NCBI GenBank assembly: GCA_028291285.1
Contig: JAQGIJ010000626.1
Location: 1-7,339, forward strand
Direction of reading: 5' to 3'
Source: Phenylobacterium sp.
GTDB taxonomy: Bacteria; Pseudomonadota; Alphaproteobacteria; Caulobacterales; Caulobacteraceae
DNA length: 7,339 nt
In this document: positions 1 through 5,446 of the stretch, piece after piece
Position numbering within the stretch: position 1 is the first letter of the stretch
Layout: every line of letters begins with the position of its first letter
Notes under the pieces: model-generated
The model's input: only the letters and a program-made list of their open reading frames with translations
The model's database searches: none
Told to the model about the DNA's origin: nothing
Made by a program: the position numbers and the translations under genes

Positions 1-125
1 CCCACCTCGGGGATCCGCCCCTCCCGCAGGTAGTCCGGAACCGGCCGGCTGTCGCGGTTCAGGATGTCCTCGTAGGTGTCCCCCGGATGCCGGTCCGCGC
101 GCTCCACAGAGCCCGATCCGTCCAT
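1..125 (-). CDS. Probable second Rieske-type aromatic-ring oxygenase alpha subunit, N-terminal fragment
   Basis: Only the first 41 codons are in the window; the gene continues past the left edge. It starts at the ATG complementary to 123-125, with an AGGGAG ribosome binding site (minus strand, 137-132) six bases upstream. The visible peptide contains TYEDILNRDSRPVPDYLREG. A leader of this kind (Asp/Arg followed by PVPDxLRE) resembles the N-terminus of many single-component ring-hydroxylating oxygenase alpha subunits just before their Rieske domain. That assignment rests on my recollection of the family pattern. No Rieske or iron-binding motif is present in the fragment, so the call is tentative. 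It lies 90 bp downstream of a complete Rieske oxygenase gene on the same strand and may be co-transcribed with it. Confidence 0.5.
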   Translation of the reverse strand, partial: MDGSGSVERADRHPGDTYEDILNRDSRPVPDYLREGRIPEV

Positions 126-131
126 GCGAAA

Positions 132-137
132 CTCCCT
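132..137 (-). promoter_or_regulatory. Ribosome binding site of the left-edge gene
   Basis: AGGGAG on the minus strand, six bases before the ATG at 125. It supports that start codon for the truncated gene at the left edge. Confidence 0.6.
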
Positions 138-148
138 AATCCGGCCCT

Positions 149-166
149 GCAGCCTCGTTGGGCTGC
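149..166. repeat. Inverted repeat between the two oxygenase genes
   Basis: A perfect 6-bp stem, GCAGCC (149-154) paired with GGCTGC (161-166), with a 6-base loop. It sits in the 90-bp gap between the complete Rieske gene and the left-edge gene. No T-run follows it in the direction of transcription (minus strand), so it does not look like an intrinsic terminator. It could be an mRNA-stabilising or attenuating hairpin, an operator, or chance in GC-rich DNA. The rest of the gap (167-215) is AT-richer (AAATTTTATCTACAATAG), which could hold a promoter for the left gene, but no convincing -35/-10 pair was found. Confidence 0.35.
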
Positions 167-215
167 GGCCTGAAATTTTATCTACAATAGCAACTTTGCG
201 GCCGAACCCGAATTG

Positions 216-1499
216 CTATTCGGCCGCCATGGCCTGACCGATCTCGGCCAGCCGCGGGTCGTTGGGATAGAGCCACTCCGGGCCGATCGCCTGCGCCACG
301 CGCAGTTCCGGCGGAATCTTGTCGGCCCCGATCATCCGGTCGGCGGACTGGTTCCAGTGATAGATGCGCGCCTCCTGGTAGCTCAGCGGAACGCCCCGGA
401 AGCCGTAGGACTCCATCGACTTCTGGATCCAGGCCCCGAACTCGGTGTCCTCCAGCAGCACCTGGCAGAGGCTCTCCCCGCGATTGACGGTCCAGTTGTC
501 AGGCCCCTCCCCCTCGCCCCAGTCCGGGGCCACCGTCCAGGTCTCCAGCCGCGACTTGTTGATGCCGTTGGGCCAGAACAGCAGCGGCGGGATCGCATAG
601 GGGCTGAGCGGCGAGACCCAGTTGGGGAAGACCCCGTAGGACTGGGTGCAGGTCCGGGCGATCTCGCCGACCGTCTCGATCTCCTTGCGCTGCTCGGCCG
701 CGTAGGCGGCGGCGGCCATGGTGCTCGGCATGGCGGCGTTGGTGAAGCGCGGCGCGACCATGCGGCCATGGCCATTCGGGTAGAGGGTGTTGACGTTGCG
801 CCGGTCGTCGAGGATCGCGCCCACCGTGGCAGGGTGGATATTCTTGACGTGATAGACCTCGGTGTTCGCCTCCATGGCGACCTTCCAGTTGCAGTCGAGG
901 TCGAAGATGTGGCGGGCGGAGAGCCGGCACTTGTCGAACTGGAACTCGCGCCATTCCTCGGCGATCGGCCCCAGCCATTCCAGCAGCGTCGGCGCCTCGT
1001 CGTCGAAGTTGACGAACACGAACTTGCCGAACAGCTCGCAGCGAACCTTGATCAGCGAGCGGCAGCTGAAGTCGAGGTCGCGGAAATCTTCCGGGTCGCG
1101 GACGGAGAGCAGGCGGCCTTCGTGGTCGTAGCTCCAGCCGTGGTACTTGCAGGTGAGGACATTGCGCTTGCCGGCGGGCTCGGTGACGATCGGCGCGCCC
1201 CGGTGCCTGCAGGTGTTATAGAAGGCGTTCACCCCGCCTTCCCGCGTGCGCACGAGAAGCACCGGCTGGCCGATGTTCTCCCACAGGCGGAAGGAGCCTG
1301 CCTCCGGCAGCTCGTCCAGATGGCTCGCCAGCAGCCAGGACTTCCGCCAGATGTGCTGCTGCTCCAGCTCGAAGAACCGGGGATCGGTGTACCGCCCGGC
1401 CGGGATGTCGGGCAGGTGCGGGAAGGCGGCCGGCGGGCTGGTGCGCTGCGCCTCATATTCCATGAGGTCGCGCAGCTTCTGGATTTCCTGAGGGCGCAT
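216..1499 (-). CDS. Rieske non-heme iron oxygenase, alpha (catalytic) subunit, 427 aa
   Basis: Cytoplasmic oxygenase that uses O2 and electrons from a partner reductase to hydroxylate, dihydroxylate or demethylate an aromatic or other small substrate. The N-terminal Rieske domain carries the [2Fe-2S] ligands Cys97, His99, Cys117 and His120 (CRH, then CKYHGW). The C-terminal domain carries the mononuclear-iron motif ANTEVYHVKNIHP, with His217 and His222. Glu350 or Asp351 (LLEDTEF) is the likely carboxylate ligand. Glu214 occupies the electron-bridging position that is Asp in naphthalene dioxygenase; Glu also occurs there in other family members such as carnitine monooxygenase. The length is normal for the family. 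The ATG start is fixed by GGGAGG seven bases upstream. No beta subunit, ferredoxin or reductase gene lies nearby, so this is probably a homomeric alpha-only enzyme with a remote electron donor. It is transcribed away from the LuxR-type gene, a plausible regulator. The substrate is unknown. There is no sign of truncation. Confidence 0.95.
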   Translation of the reverse strand: MRPQEIQKLRDLMEYEAQRTSPPAAFPHLPDIPAGRYTDPRFFELEQQHIWRKSWLLASHLDELPEAGSFRLWENIGQPVLLVRTREGGVNAFYNTCRHRGAPIVTEPAGKRNVLTCKYHGWSYDHEGRLLSVRDPEDFRDLDFSCRSLIKVRCELFGKFVFVNFDDEAPTLLEWLGPIAEEWREFQFDKCRLSARHIFDLDCNWKVAMEANTEVYHVKNIHPATVGAILDDRRNVNTLYPNGHGRMVAPRFTNAAMPSTMAAAAYAAEQRKEIETVGEIARTCTQSYGVFPNWVSPLSPYAIPPLLFWPNGINKSRLETWTVAPDWGEGEGPDNWTVNRGESLCQVLLEDTEFGAWIQKSMESYGFRGVPLSYQEARIYHWNQSADRMIGADKIPPELRVAQAIGPEWLYPNDPRLAEIGQAMAAE

Positions 1500-1506
1500 G
1501 GCGCCA

Positions 1507-1512
1507 CCTCCC
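1507..1512 (-). promoter_or_regulatory. Ribosome binding site of the Rieske oxygenase gene
   Basis: GGGAGG on the minus strand, seven bases before the ATG at 1499. It is a near-perfect anti-16S match and decides the start codon. Confidence 0.8.
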
Positions 1513-1649
1513 GGTTGGTGCGTCTGGCGCGCACTGGGGGTAACTTATCCTCGTCGAGCCATGTCCAGTAGCTGCCGCAACTGACAGGGGTCCGCCGCGT
1601 CGGGCCGGTCGGCTCCTGGCATTGCGGCGGTTCGATTTGTGACGCAGGT

Positions 1650-1655
1650 TATAGT
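1650..1655 (+). promoter_or_regulatory. Possible -10 hexamer upstream of the LuxR-type gene
   Basis: TATAGT matches five of six bases of the sigma-70 -10 consensus and lies 29 bases before the GTG start. No good -35 box is found 16-18 bases upstream, so it would need an activator or be spurious. Confidence 0.25.
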
Positions 1656-1684
1656 CTTCAGCGACGCCGGAGCACGGACTGCAG

Positions 1685-2464
1685 GTGTCCAGCGCCACGC
1701 CAACGCCCGAGGTCAAGCAGCGCCTCGGTGACCTGATCGAGCAGATCCGGCGGACCGATGGCCTGCGGCCGGCGGCCGCCGTCCTGCGCGAGTCCGCCCG
1801 GACCGTGGGCATGAGCCATGTGGCGGTGGTGGTCGACGCCTCGCACCCCAATGCGCCGGTCGATGAACAGGGCGAGAGCCTGGTCGAGCTGCTCGGCTGG
1901 TCGCGCGAGTTCATCGACGACTGGCTCGCCCGCAACTACTCCGCCCGCTCGGCCGGCATGATGCAGGCGCGGGTGAAGCACCTGCCGTTCGCCTGGTCTC
2001 CGGCCGACCTGCTGAGCGACCGCGGCGCCGCCCCGCATTCGGCGGCCGCGCTCATGCGGCTCGGGATCTCCGCCTGCGTGGTGGCCCCGATCCGCCTGCC
2101 CCGCGGCCGTTTCGGCGTGGTCACCTGGATGGGTCCGGGGGACGCCGCCGCCGCCGCGGCCCTGGCGGACGCCTTCGGCCCCGAGTTCCTGCTGCTGGCC
2201 CACTACTACCTGGAGCATGCGCGCGAGCGCCTCGACCCGCCGCCGGTGATCGAGGACATGGCGCGGCTTTCCCCGCGCGAGCTGCAATGCCTGACCCTGG
2301 TGGCCCAGGGCTGTTCGGACAACGAGGCCGGCATGGCGGCGGAGCTCACCCCTCGCACCGTGCGCTTCCACCTGCAGAACGCCATCGCCAAGCTTGGGGC
2401 CCGCTCGCGCAGCCACGCGGTTGCGCTCGGAACGCAGCTGGGGATCCTCGGCCCGATCTTCTGA
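1685..2464 (+). CDS. LuxR-family transcriptional regulator (autoinducer-binding-like domain plus HTH), 259 aa
   Basis: DNA-binding regulator. The N-terminal part (about residues 15-175) resembles the autoinducer-binding sensor domain: Trp80 and Tyr85 match the usual WxxxxY element and PFAW (Trp104) matches the conserved aromatic of the pocket. The Asp normally found about 15 residues before that Trp (DPV in acyl-homoserine-lactone receptors) is missing; the local sequence is YSARSAGM. The C-terminal HTH (about 195-256) is typical: LSPREL, then TVRFHLQNAIAKLGARSRSHAV. No LuxI-type synthase gene is in the window, so it is a LuxR solo here and may sense a pathway metabolite. The start is GTG: in-frame stops at 1640 and 1652 leave only CTG 1679 or GTG 1685, and the ribosome binding site is weak. 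Its position between the divergent oxygenase gene and the downstream operon makes it the likely local regulator. That role is inferred. Confidence 0.9.
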   Translation: MSSATPTPEVKQRLGDLIEQIRRTDGLRPAAAVLRESARTVGMSHVAVVVDASHPNAPVDEQGESLVELLGWSREFIDDWLARNYSARSAGMMQARVKHLPFAWSPADLLSDRGAAPHSAAALMRLGISACVVAPIRLPRGRFGVVTWMGPGDAAAAAALADAFGPEFLLLAHYYLEHARERLDPPPVIEDMARLSPRELQCLTLVAQGCSDNEAGMAAELTPRTVRFHLQNAIAKLGARSRSHAVALGTQLGILGPIF

Positions 2465-2471
2465 GGCGGCG

Positions 2472-2503
2472 GGCCGGCTGCGCAGAACGGCCGCTTCATT
2501 TTT
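2472..2503 (+). terminator. Possible weak intrinsic terminator after the LuxR-type gene
   Basis: GGCCG (2472-2476) can pair with CGGCC (2488-2492) around an 11-base loop, and ATTTTT follows at 2498-2503, six bases after the stem. It starts eight bases past the LuxR stop codon. The stem is short and the T-run is offset, so termination would be partial at best. The remainder of the gap to the next gene (2504-2620) holds no recognised gene. The short open frame from ATG 2513 into the VOC gene has no ribosome binding site or family match in its extra residues. Confidence 0.3.
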
Positions 2504-2620
2504 ACACTGCGCATGCTATTTCTCCGCGCCGAAGTCTGGTTTATCCCTGGGGACGGGCGCAAGACCCTGGCGCGGCCGAAGCCTGCACGGCTCGGGCGAA
2601 CGCCAAAGATCGACCACGTG

Positions 2621-2626
2621 AGGAGG
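2621..2626 (+). promoter_or_regulatory. Ribosome binding site deciding the VOC protein start
   Basis: AGGAGG, nine bases before ATG 2636. It favours this start over the in-frame upstream ATG at 2513, which would add 41 residues with no family resemblance. Confidence 0.75.
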
Positions 2627-2635
2627 AAGCGCGCG

Positions 2636-3172
2636 ATGAGCCTACGCCCCGCCCTGATCGCCCAACTCGGCGAGGTCATGCAGATGGCCTTCGTCGTGCG
2701 CGACTTCGACGCCGCGCTGGACTTCTGGACCCGCACCATGGGCGTCGGCCCCTTCTTCGTGAACGAGAAGGTCATGCTCGACGACGTGCGCTACCGCGGC
2801 GCGCCGACCGACATCGATTTCCGCATGGCCATCGGCTACTGGGGCGAGGGGCAGGTGGAGCTCATCCACCAGCGCAACGACGCGCCGTCGATCTACAAGG
2901 AGTGGCTGGACGCCGGGCGCGACGGGCTGCACCACGTCTGCCTGCTGGTGGACGACATGGAGGCGACGCGCCGCGTCTGCCGCGACGCCGGCGCCGAGGT
3001 CATCCAGGAAGGTCGCCTGCCCGGCGGCGAAGTCATCTACGTGGACACCGGCGGCGGCCCGGGCACGATCGTCGAGCTGCTGAAGCTTCCGCAGGCCGGA
3101 CACGAGCGCTTCGCGGCCATGCGCGAGGCGGCGCGCAACTGGGACGGGTCCGACCCGATCCGCGGGCGGTGA
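2636..3172 (+). CDS. VOC superfamily (glyoxalase/epimerase/extradiol-dioxygenase fold) protein, 178 aa
   Basis: First gene of the six-gene operon. It has two beta-alpha-beta-beta-beta modules of the vicinal-oxygen-chelate fold, the first from QMAFVVRDFDAALDFW and the second from HHVCLLVDDMEA. The predicted metal ligands by position are Gln16 (usually His), Glu75 (in QVELIHQ), His100 (in HHVCLLV) and Glu147 (in GTIVELLK). This resembles the glyoxalase I/methylmalonyl-CoA epimerase branch; a Gln ligand is known in human glyoxalase I. Such proteins isomerise, epimerise, lyse or ring-cleave small molecules, so the family alone does not give the reaction here. It may act on a ketone or enediol-type intermediate made by the neighbouring oxygenase and dehydrogenases (inference). 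Its stop overlaps a possible GTG start of the next gene by four bases (GTGA), implying translational coupling. The length is normal for a single-chain two-module VOC protein. Confidence 0.88.
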   Translation: MSLRPALIAQLGEVMQMAFVVRDFDAALDFWTRTMGVGPFFVNEKVMLDDVRYRGAPTDIDFRMAIGYWGEGQVELIHQRNDAPSIYKEWLDAGRDGLHHVCLLVDDMEATRRVCRDAGAEVIQEGRLPGGEVIYVDTGGGPGTIVELLKLPQAGHERFAAMREAARNWDGSDPIRGR

Positions 3173-3177
3173 GTGCG

Positions 3178-3960
3178 ATGCCCAGCGAAGCCGCCGCAGA
3201 CCAGCGCATCGACTGCGTGCTGATCGCCGCGGGCAAGTACCACGACATCGACTTCGCGCGCCTGGAGCTGCTCAAGCTGTTGGGGGAGGACGAGCGCGTG
3301 CGGGTGCGGGTCTTCGAGGACTATTCGAACCTGGAGGCGATCCGCGCCGCCCGGTTCCTCGTCAGCTACACCTGCGACGTCGTCCCCAGCGTCGATGAGC
3401 AGGAGGCGCTGCGCGACTGGGTCCGCGCGGGCGGGCGCTGGTACGCGCTGCACGGCACCAATTCGATCCTCAGGTTCCTGGACTCCGGCAAGGTCGACGC
3501 GCCGGACTGGGCGCCCCTCTTCATGGAGACGCTGGGCTCGCGGTTCCTGTCGCACCCGCCGATCGCCCCCTACCCCGTGCGGGTCACCGCGCCCGGGCAC
3601 CCGCTGGTGGCCGGCGTCGAGCCCTTCGAGGCCAACGACGAGCTCTACCTGTCGGATTACCAGCCCGGCCTGGAGGTCCTGCTCGCGGCCGACTTCGGCG
3701 GCCAGACGCCGGGCTTCACCCACGCGGACTGGCCGCAGGCCGAGCACCCCGTCTGCTACATCCGCCCGCTCGGGCGCGGCGCCGTGCTCTACCTGACCCT
3801 CGGCCATTGCCGAGGCCACTTCGACATGCAGCCGCGGGTTGCCTACTGGCCCACGGTGGATCGCGGCTCGTGGGAGCTGCCGGTCTTCTACGATCTGCTC
3901 CGCAGGGGCCTGGCCTGGGCCAAGGCGCCGCAAGAGGCGGCGGGCGAAACGCACAACTGA
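3178..3960 (+). CDS. ThuA-like domain protein (trehalose-utilisation family), 260 aa
   Basis: A single ThuA-like domain with a class I glutamine-amidotransferase-like fold. Recognisable landmarks are the strand-loop RWYALHGTNS (residues 87-96), GHPLVAGVEPFEANDELY (140-157) and the C-terminal RPLGRGAVLYLTLGH (196-210), all in family order, then RRGLAWA near the end. ThuA of rhizobia is tied to trehalose and 3-keto-disaccharide use, but the biochemical role of most relatives is unknown and no enzyme activity should be assumed. No signal peptide is seen, so it is cytoplasmic. Two starts are possible: ATG 3178 (used here) or in-frame GTG 3169, which overlaps the VOC stop as GTGA. Neither has a strong ribosome binding site, so coupling to the upstream gene is likely. 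The reading frame is open far upstream (from 2287), but that part is a shadow of the LuxR and VOC genes. Finding it among aromatic-type catabolic genes is uncommon and could point to a sugar-like or glycosylated substrate. Confidence 0.85.
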   Translation: MPSEAAADQRIDCVLIAAGKYHDIDFARLELLKLLGEDERVRVRVFEDYSNLEAIRAARFLVSYTCDVVPSVDEQEALRDWVRAGGRWYALHGTNSILRFLDSGKVDAPDWAPLFMETLGSRFLSHPPIAPYPVRVTAPGHPLVAGVEPFEANDELYLSDYQPGLEVLLAADFGGQTPGFTHADWPQAEHPVCYIRPLGRGAVLYLTLGHCRGHFDMQPRVAYWPTVDRGSWELPVFYDLLRRGLAWAKAPQEAAGETHN

Positions 3961-3964
3961 GGCA

Positions 3965-3973
3965 AGGGAGAGG
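3965..3973 (+). promoter_or_regulatory. Ribosome binding site of SDR 1
   Basis: AGGGAGAGG, ending four bases before ATG 3978. It supports that start rather than the longer in-frame opening from 3807, which overlaps the ThuA-like gene. Confidence 0.65.
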
Positions 3974-3977
3974 CGTC

Positions 3978-4736
3978 ATGGATTTGGGACTGGCCGGGAA
4001 GAAGATCATCGTCAACGGCGCGGCGCGGGGCATCGGCCGGCGCATCGTCGAGCTCGCGGTCGCGGAGGGCGCGGATGTCGCCTTCTTCTCGCGCCACGAG
4101 GACCTGGTGAAGGAGGTCACCGCCGGGATCAGCGGCAAGGGGCCGAAGGTCATCGGCGAGACCTTGGACATGAATGACCTTCACGCCTACACGGCCTGGC
4201 TGAAGAGCGCCGCCGAGCGCTTGGGTGGCTGCGACGTCTTCGTGCACACCGCCAGCGCCTCCGGGGCGGGAGCGACCACCGACTGGGACGCGAGCTTCAA
4301 GCTGGACGTTCTGGGCGCGGTGCGCGCCTGCGAGACGCTGGAGCCCTTCCTGGAAGCCTCGGGCGCCGGGTCGGTGATCATGATGTCCAGCACCGCAGCG
4401 GTGGAGACCTTCATCCGCCCGCAGGCCTTCAACGCCATGAAGGCGGCCCTGATCACCTACGCCTCGCAGCTGTCGCAGGCCTGGGGGCCGAAGAAGATCC
4501 GGGTCAACACCGTCACCCCCGGTCCCGTGGAGTTCGCCGGCGGCAACTGGGACAAGATCAAAGCCAACATGCGCCCCTTCTATGATGGCCAGGTCGCGAC
4601 GATCCCGCTCGGCCGGCTTGGCCAGCCGGACGACATCGCGCCCATGGTGCTTTTCCTGGCCAGCCCGAAGGCGGGCTACGTCACCGGGACCAACGTCGTG
4701 ATCGACGGCGGCTACACCAAGCGCGTGCAGTTCTAG
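3978..4736 (+). CDS. Short-chain dehydrogenase/reductase (SDR) family protein with altered catalytic residues, 252 aa
   Basis: Rossmann-fold NAD(P)-binding protein of classical SDR length. The cofactor motif is NGAARGIG (residues 13-20), with Asn in place of the usual Thr. The C-terminal half is standard: RVNTVTPGPV, PLGRLGQPDDIA and YVTGTNVVIDGG. The catalytic region departs from the family. Ser138 is present (MMSSTAA) and Lys155 is present, but the YxxxK motif reads FNAMK, so Phe151 replaces the catalytic Tyr. The NNAG segment reads HTAS (90-93), and the helix Asn of the Asn-Ser-Tyr-Lys tetrad is Asp110 (FKLDVLGA). A classical proton-relay dehydrogenase mechanism therefore seems unlikely. 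It may use another acid-base residue, catalyse a different reaction, or serve as a partner to SDR 2. It lies 17 bp after the ThuA-like gene in the same operon. The fold is certain; activity is open. Confidence 0.92.
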   Translation: MDLGLAGKKIIVNGAARGIGRRIVELAVAEGADVAFFSRHEDLVKEVTAGISGKGPKVIGETLDMNDLHAYTAWLKSAAERLGGCDVFVHTASASGAGATTDWDASFKLDVLGAVRACETLEPFLEASGAGSVIMMSSTAAVETFIRPQAFNAMKAALITYASQLSQAWGPKKIRVNTVTPGPVEFAGGNWDKIKANMRPFYDGQVATIPLGRLGQPDDIAPMVLFLASPKAGYVTGTNVVIDGGYTKRVQF

Positions 4737-4747
4737 GCGCCCCGCGG

Positions 4748-5407
4748 ATGAGGCTCTTCACCTCCATTCTTCCGCTTCCCTTCGGCCCGAACCCGCGCGT
4801 CGTGCGGATGGTGCTGGCGGAGAAGGGCCTGAAGCTCGACCTGGTCGACGTGGACATCCGCAAGGGCGAGAACCGGCAGGCGCCCTTCCTGTCGGTCAAT
4901 CCGGCGGGCGAGGTGCCGGCGCTGGAGCTCGACGACGGGCGCATCCTCGCCGAAAGCGTGGCCATCGCCGAGTACCTCGAAGAGCTTCATCCCACCCCGA
5001 CCTTGATCGGGACCACGCCGGAGGAGCGCGCGTTCACCCGCATGTGGTCCAGGCGCGTGGACACCCGGGTCGCCCAGCCGCTCACCGCGGGGTTCCGCGG
5101 GGCGGAGGGTCTGGGGATGTTCAAGGACCGCGTGCGTTGCCTTCCCCAGGCCGCCGACGACCTCAAGGCCACCGTCCGCGACGGCGTCGCCTGGTTCGAC
5201 GCGCAGCTGGGCGAGCGGCCGTTCCTCTGCGGCCCGGAGATCAGGCTGCCCGACATCCTGCTCTACTGCTTCCTCGACTTCGGCGCCGGTGTCGGCCAGC
5301 CGCTGCCGCAGGGCCATGCCCGGATGTCCGCCTGGATGGAGCGCATGGCGGCGCGGCCGAGCGCGCAGGCGGTGGACCAACCCGCCCCGGCCTTCGCCGA
5401 GGCCTGA
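4748..5407 (+). CDS. Glutathione S-transferase family protein, 219 aa
   Basis: Soluble GST-fold protein with an N-terminal thioredoxin-like domain (about residues 1-82) and an all-helical C-terminal domain (about 90-210). The glutathione-binding signatures are clear: NPAGEVPALELDDG (51-64) with the cis-Pro at 57, and AESVAIAEYLEE (68-79) with the Glu69/Ser70 pair that holds the gamma-glutamyl group. C-terminal GPEIRLPDILLYCFL matches the usual helix-6 N-capping region with its Asp. At the N-terminus the sequence is LPFGPNPRVVRM, where many bacterial GSTs have Ser or Cys two residues before the Asn; here it is Gly13. In catabolic operons GSTs dehalogenate, isomerise, open epoxides or cleave beta-aryl ethers, and any of these could apply. 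The gap to SDR 1 is 11 bp with no clear ribosome binding site, so coupled translation is likely. Confidence 0.92.
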   Translation: MRLFTSILPLPFGPNPRVVRMVLAEKGLKLDLVDVDIRKGENRQAPFLSVNPAGEVPALELDDGRILAESVAIAEYLEELHPTPTLIGTTPEERAFTRMWSRRVDTRVAQPLTAGFRGAEGLGMFKDRVRCLPQAADDLKATVRDGVAWFDAQLGERPFLCGPEIRLPDILLYCFLDFGAGVGQPLPQGHARMSAWMERMAARPSAQAVDQPAPAFAEA

Positions 5408-5414
5408 GCCCTTA

Positions 5415-5429
5415 TGCGGCGACGCCGCA
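5415..5429 (+). repeat. Intercistronic hairpin between the GST gene and SDR 2
   Basis: TGCGGC (5415-5420), loop GAC, then GCCGCA (5424-5429): a perfect 6-bp stem five bases upstream of the SDR 2 ribosome binding site. No T-run follows, so it is not a terminator. It might stabilise a processed message or tune translation of SDR 2. Confidence 0.4.
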
Positions 5430-5433
5430 GATG

Positions 5434-5440
5434 AAAGGAA
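5434..5440 (+). promoter_or_regulatory. Ribosome binding site of SDR 2
   Basis: AAAGGAA, six bases before ATG 5447. Confidence 0.6.
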
Positions 5441-5446
5441 ACCGGC

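Larger units (their letters stand above)
1500..1684. promoter_or_regulatory. Divergent intergenic regulatory region (Rieske oxygenase / LuxR-type gene)
   Basis: 185 bp separating two genes read in opposite directions, so it must hold the start signals for both. The Rieske ribosome binding site is at its left end (minus strand, 1512-1507). An imperfect dyad, GTGCG (1518-1522) and CGCAC (1530-1534) with a 7-base spacer, lies just upstream of it and has roughly the size of a LuxR-type operator half-site pair; this is only a suggestion. TATAGT at 1650-1655 is a -10-like hexamer for the LuxR gene, but no -35 at proper spacing is convincing. On the minus strand no clear sigma-70 pair was found. No small gene was recognised here. 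Confidence 0.5.

Noticed and set aside
213..1571. 452-codon open frame on the plus strand opposite the Rieske gene
   Set aside because: It is antisense to a gene with clear Rieske and iron-binding motifs, its composition is Arg/Gly/Val/Ala-rich without any domain pattern, and it has no ribosome binding site. Long antisense frames are common in high-GC DNA.
1658..2416. 252-codon minus-strand open frame opposite the LuxR-type gene
   Set aside because: The plus strand encodes a recognisable LuxR HTH over the same bases. The minus-strand product shows no family pattern.
2513..2635. 41-residue N-terminal extension of the VOC protein from ATG 2513
   Set aside because: It has no ribosome binding site and no VOC-like content, whereas ATG 2636 has AGGAGG nine bases upstream.
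2287..3177. Upstream extension of the ThuA-like frame, which would give a 557-residue fusion
   Set aside because: The extra residues are Arg/Ala/Pro-rich shadows of the LuxR HTH and VOC coding sequences in another frame. The family domain begins just after ATG 3178.
3037..3954. 305-codon minus-strand open frame opposite the ThuA-like gene
   Set aside because: The plus-strand product has family landmarks along its length. The antisense product is low-complexity Arg/Gly/Val/Ala-rich.
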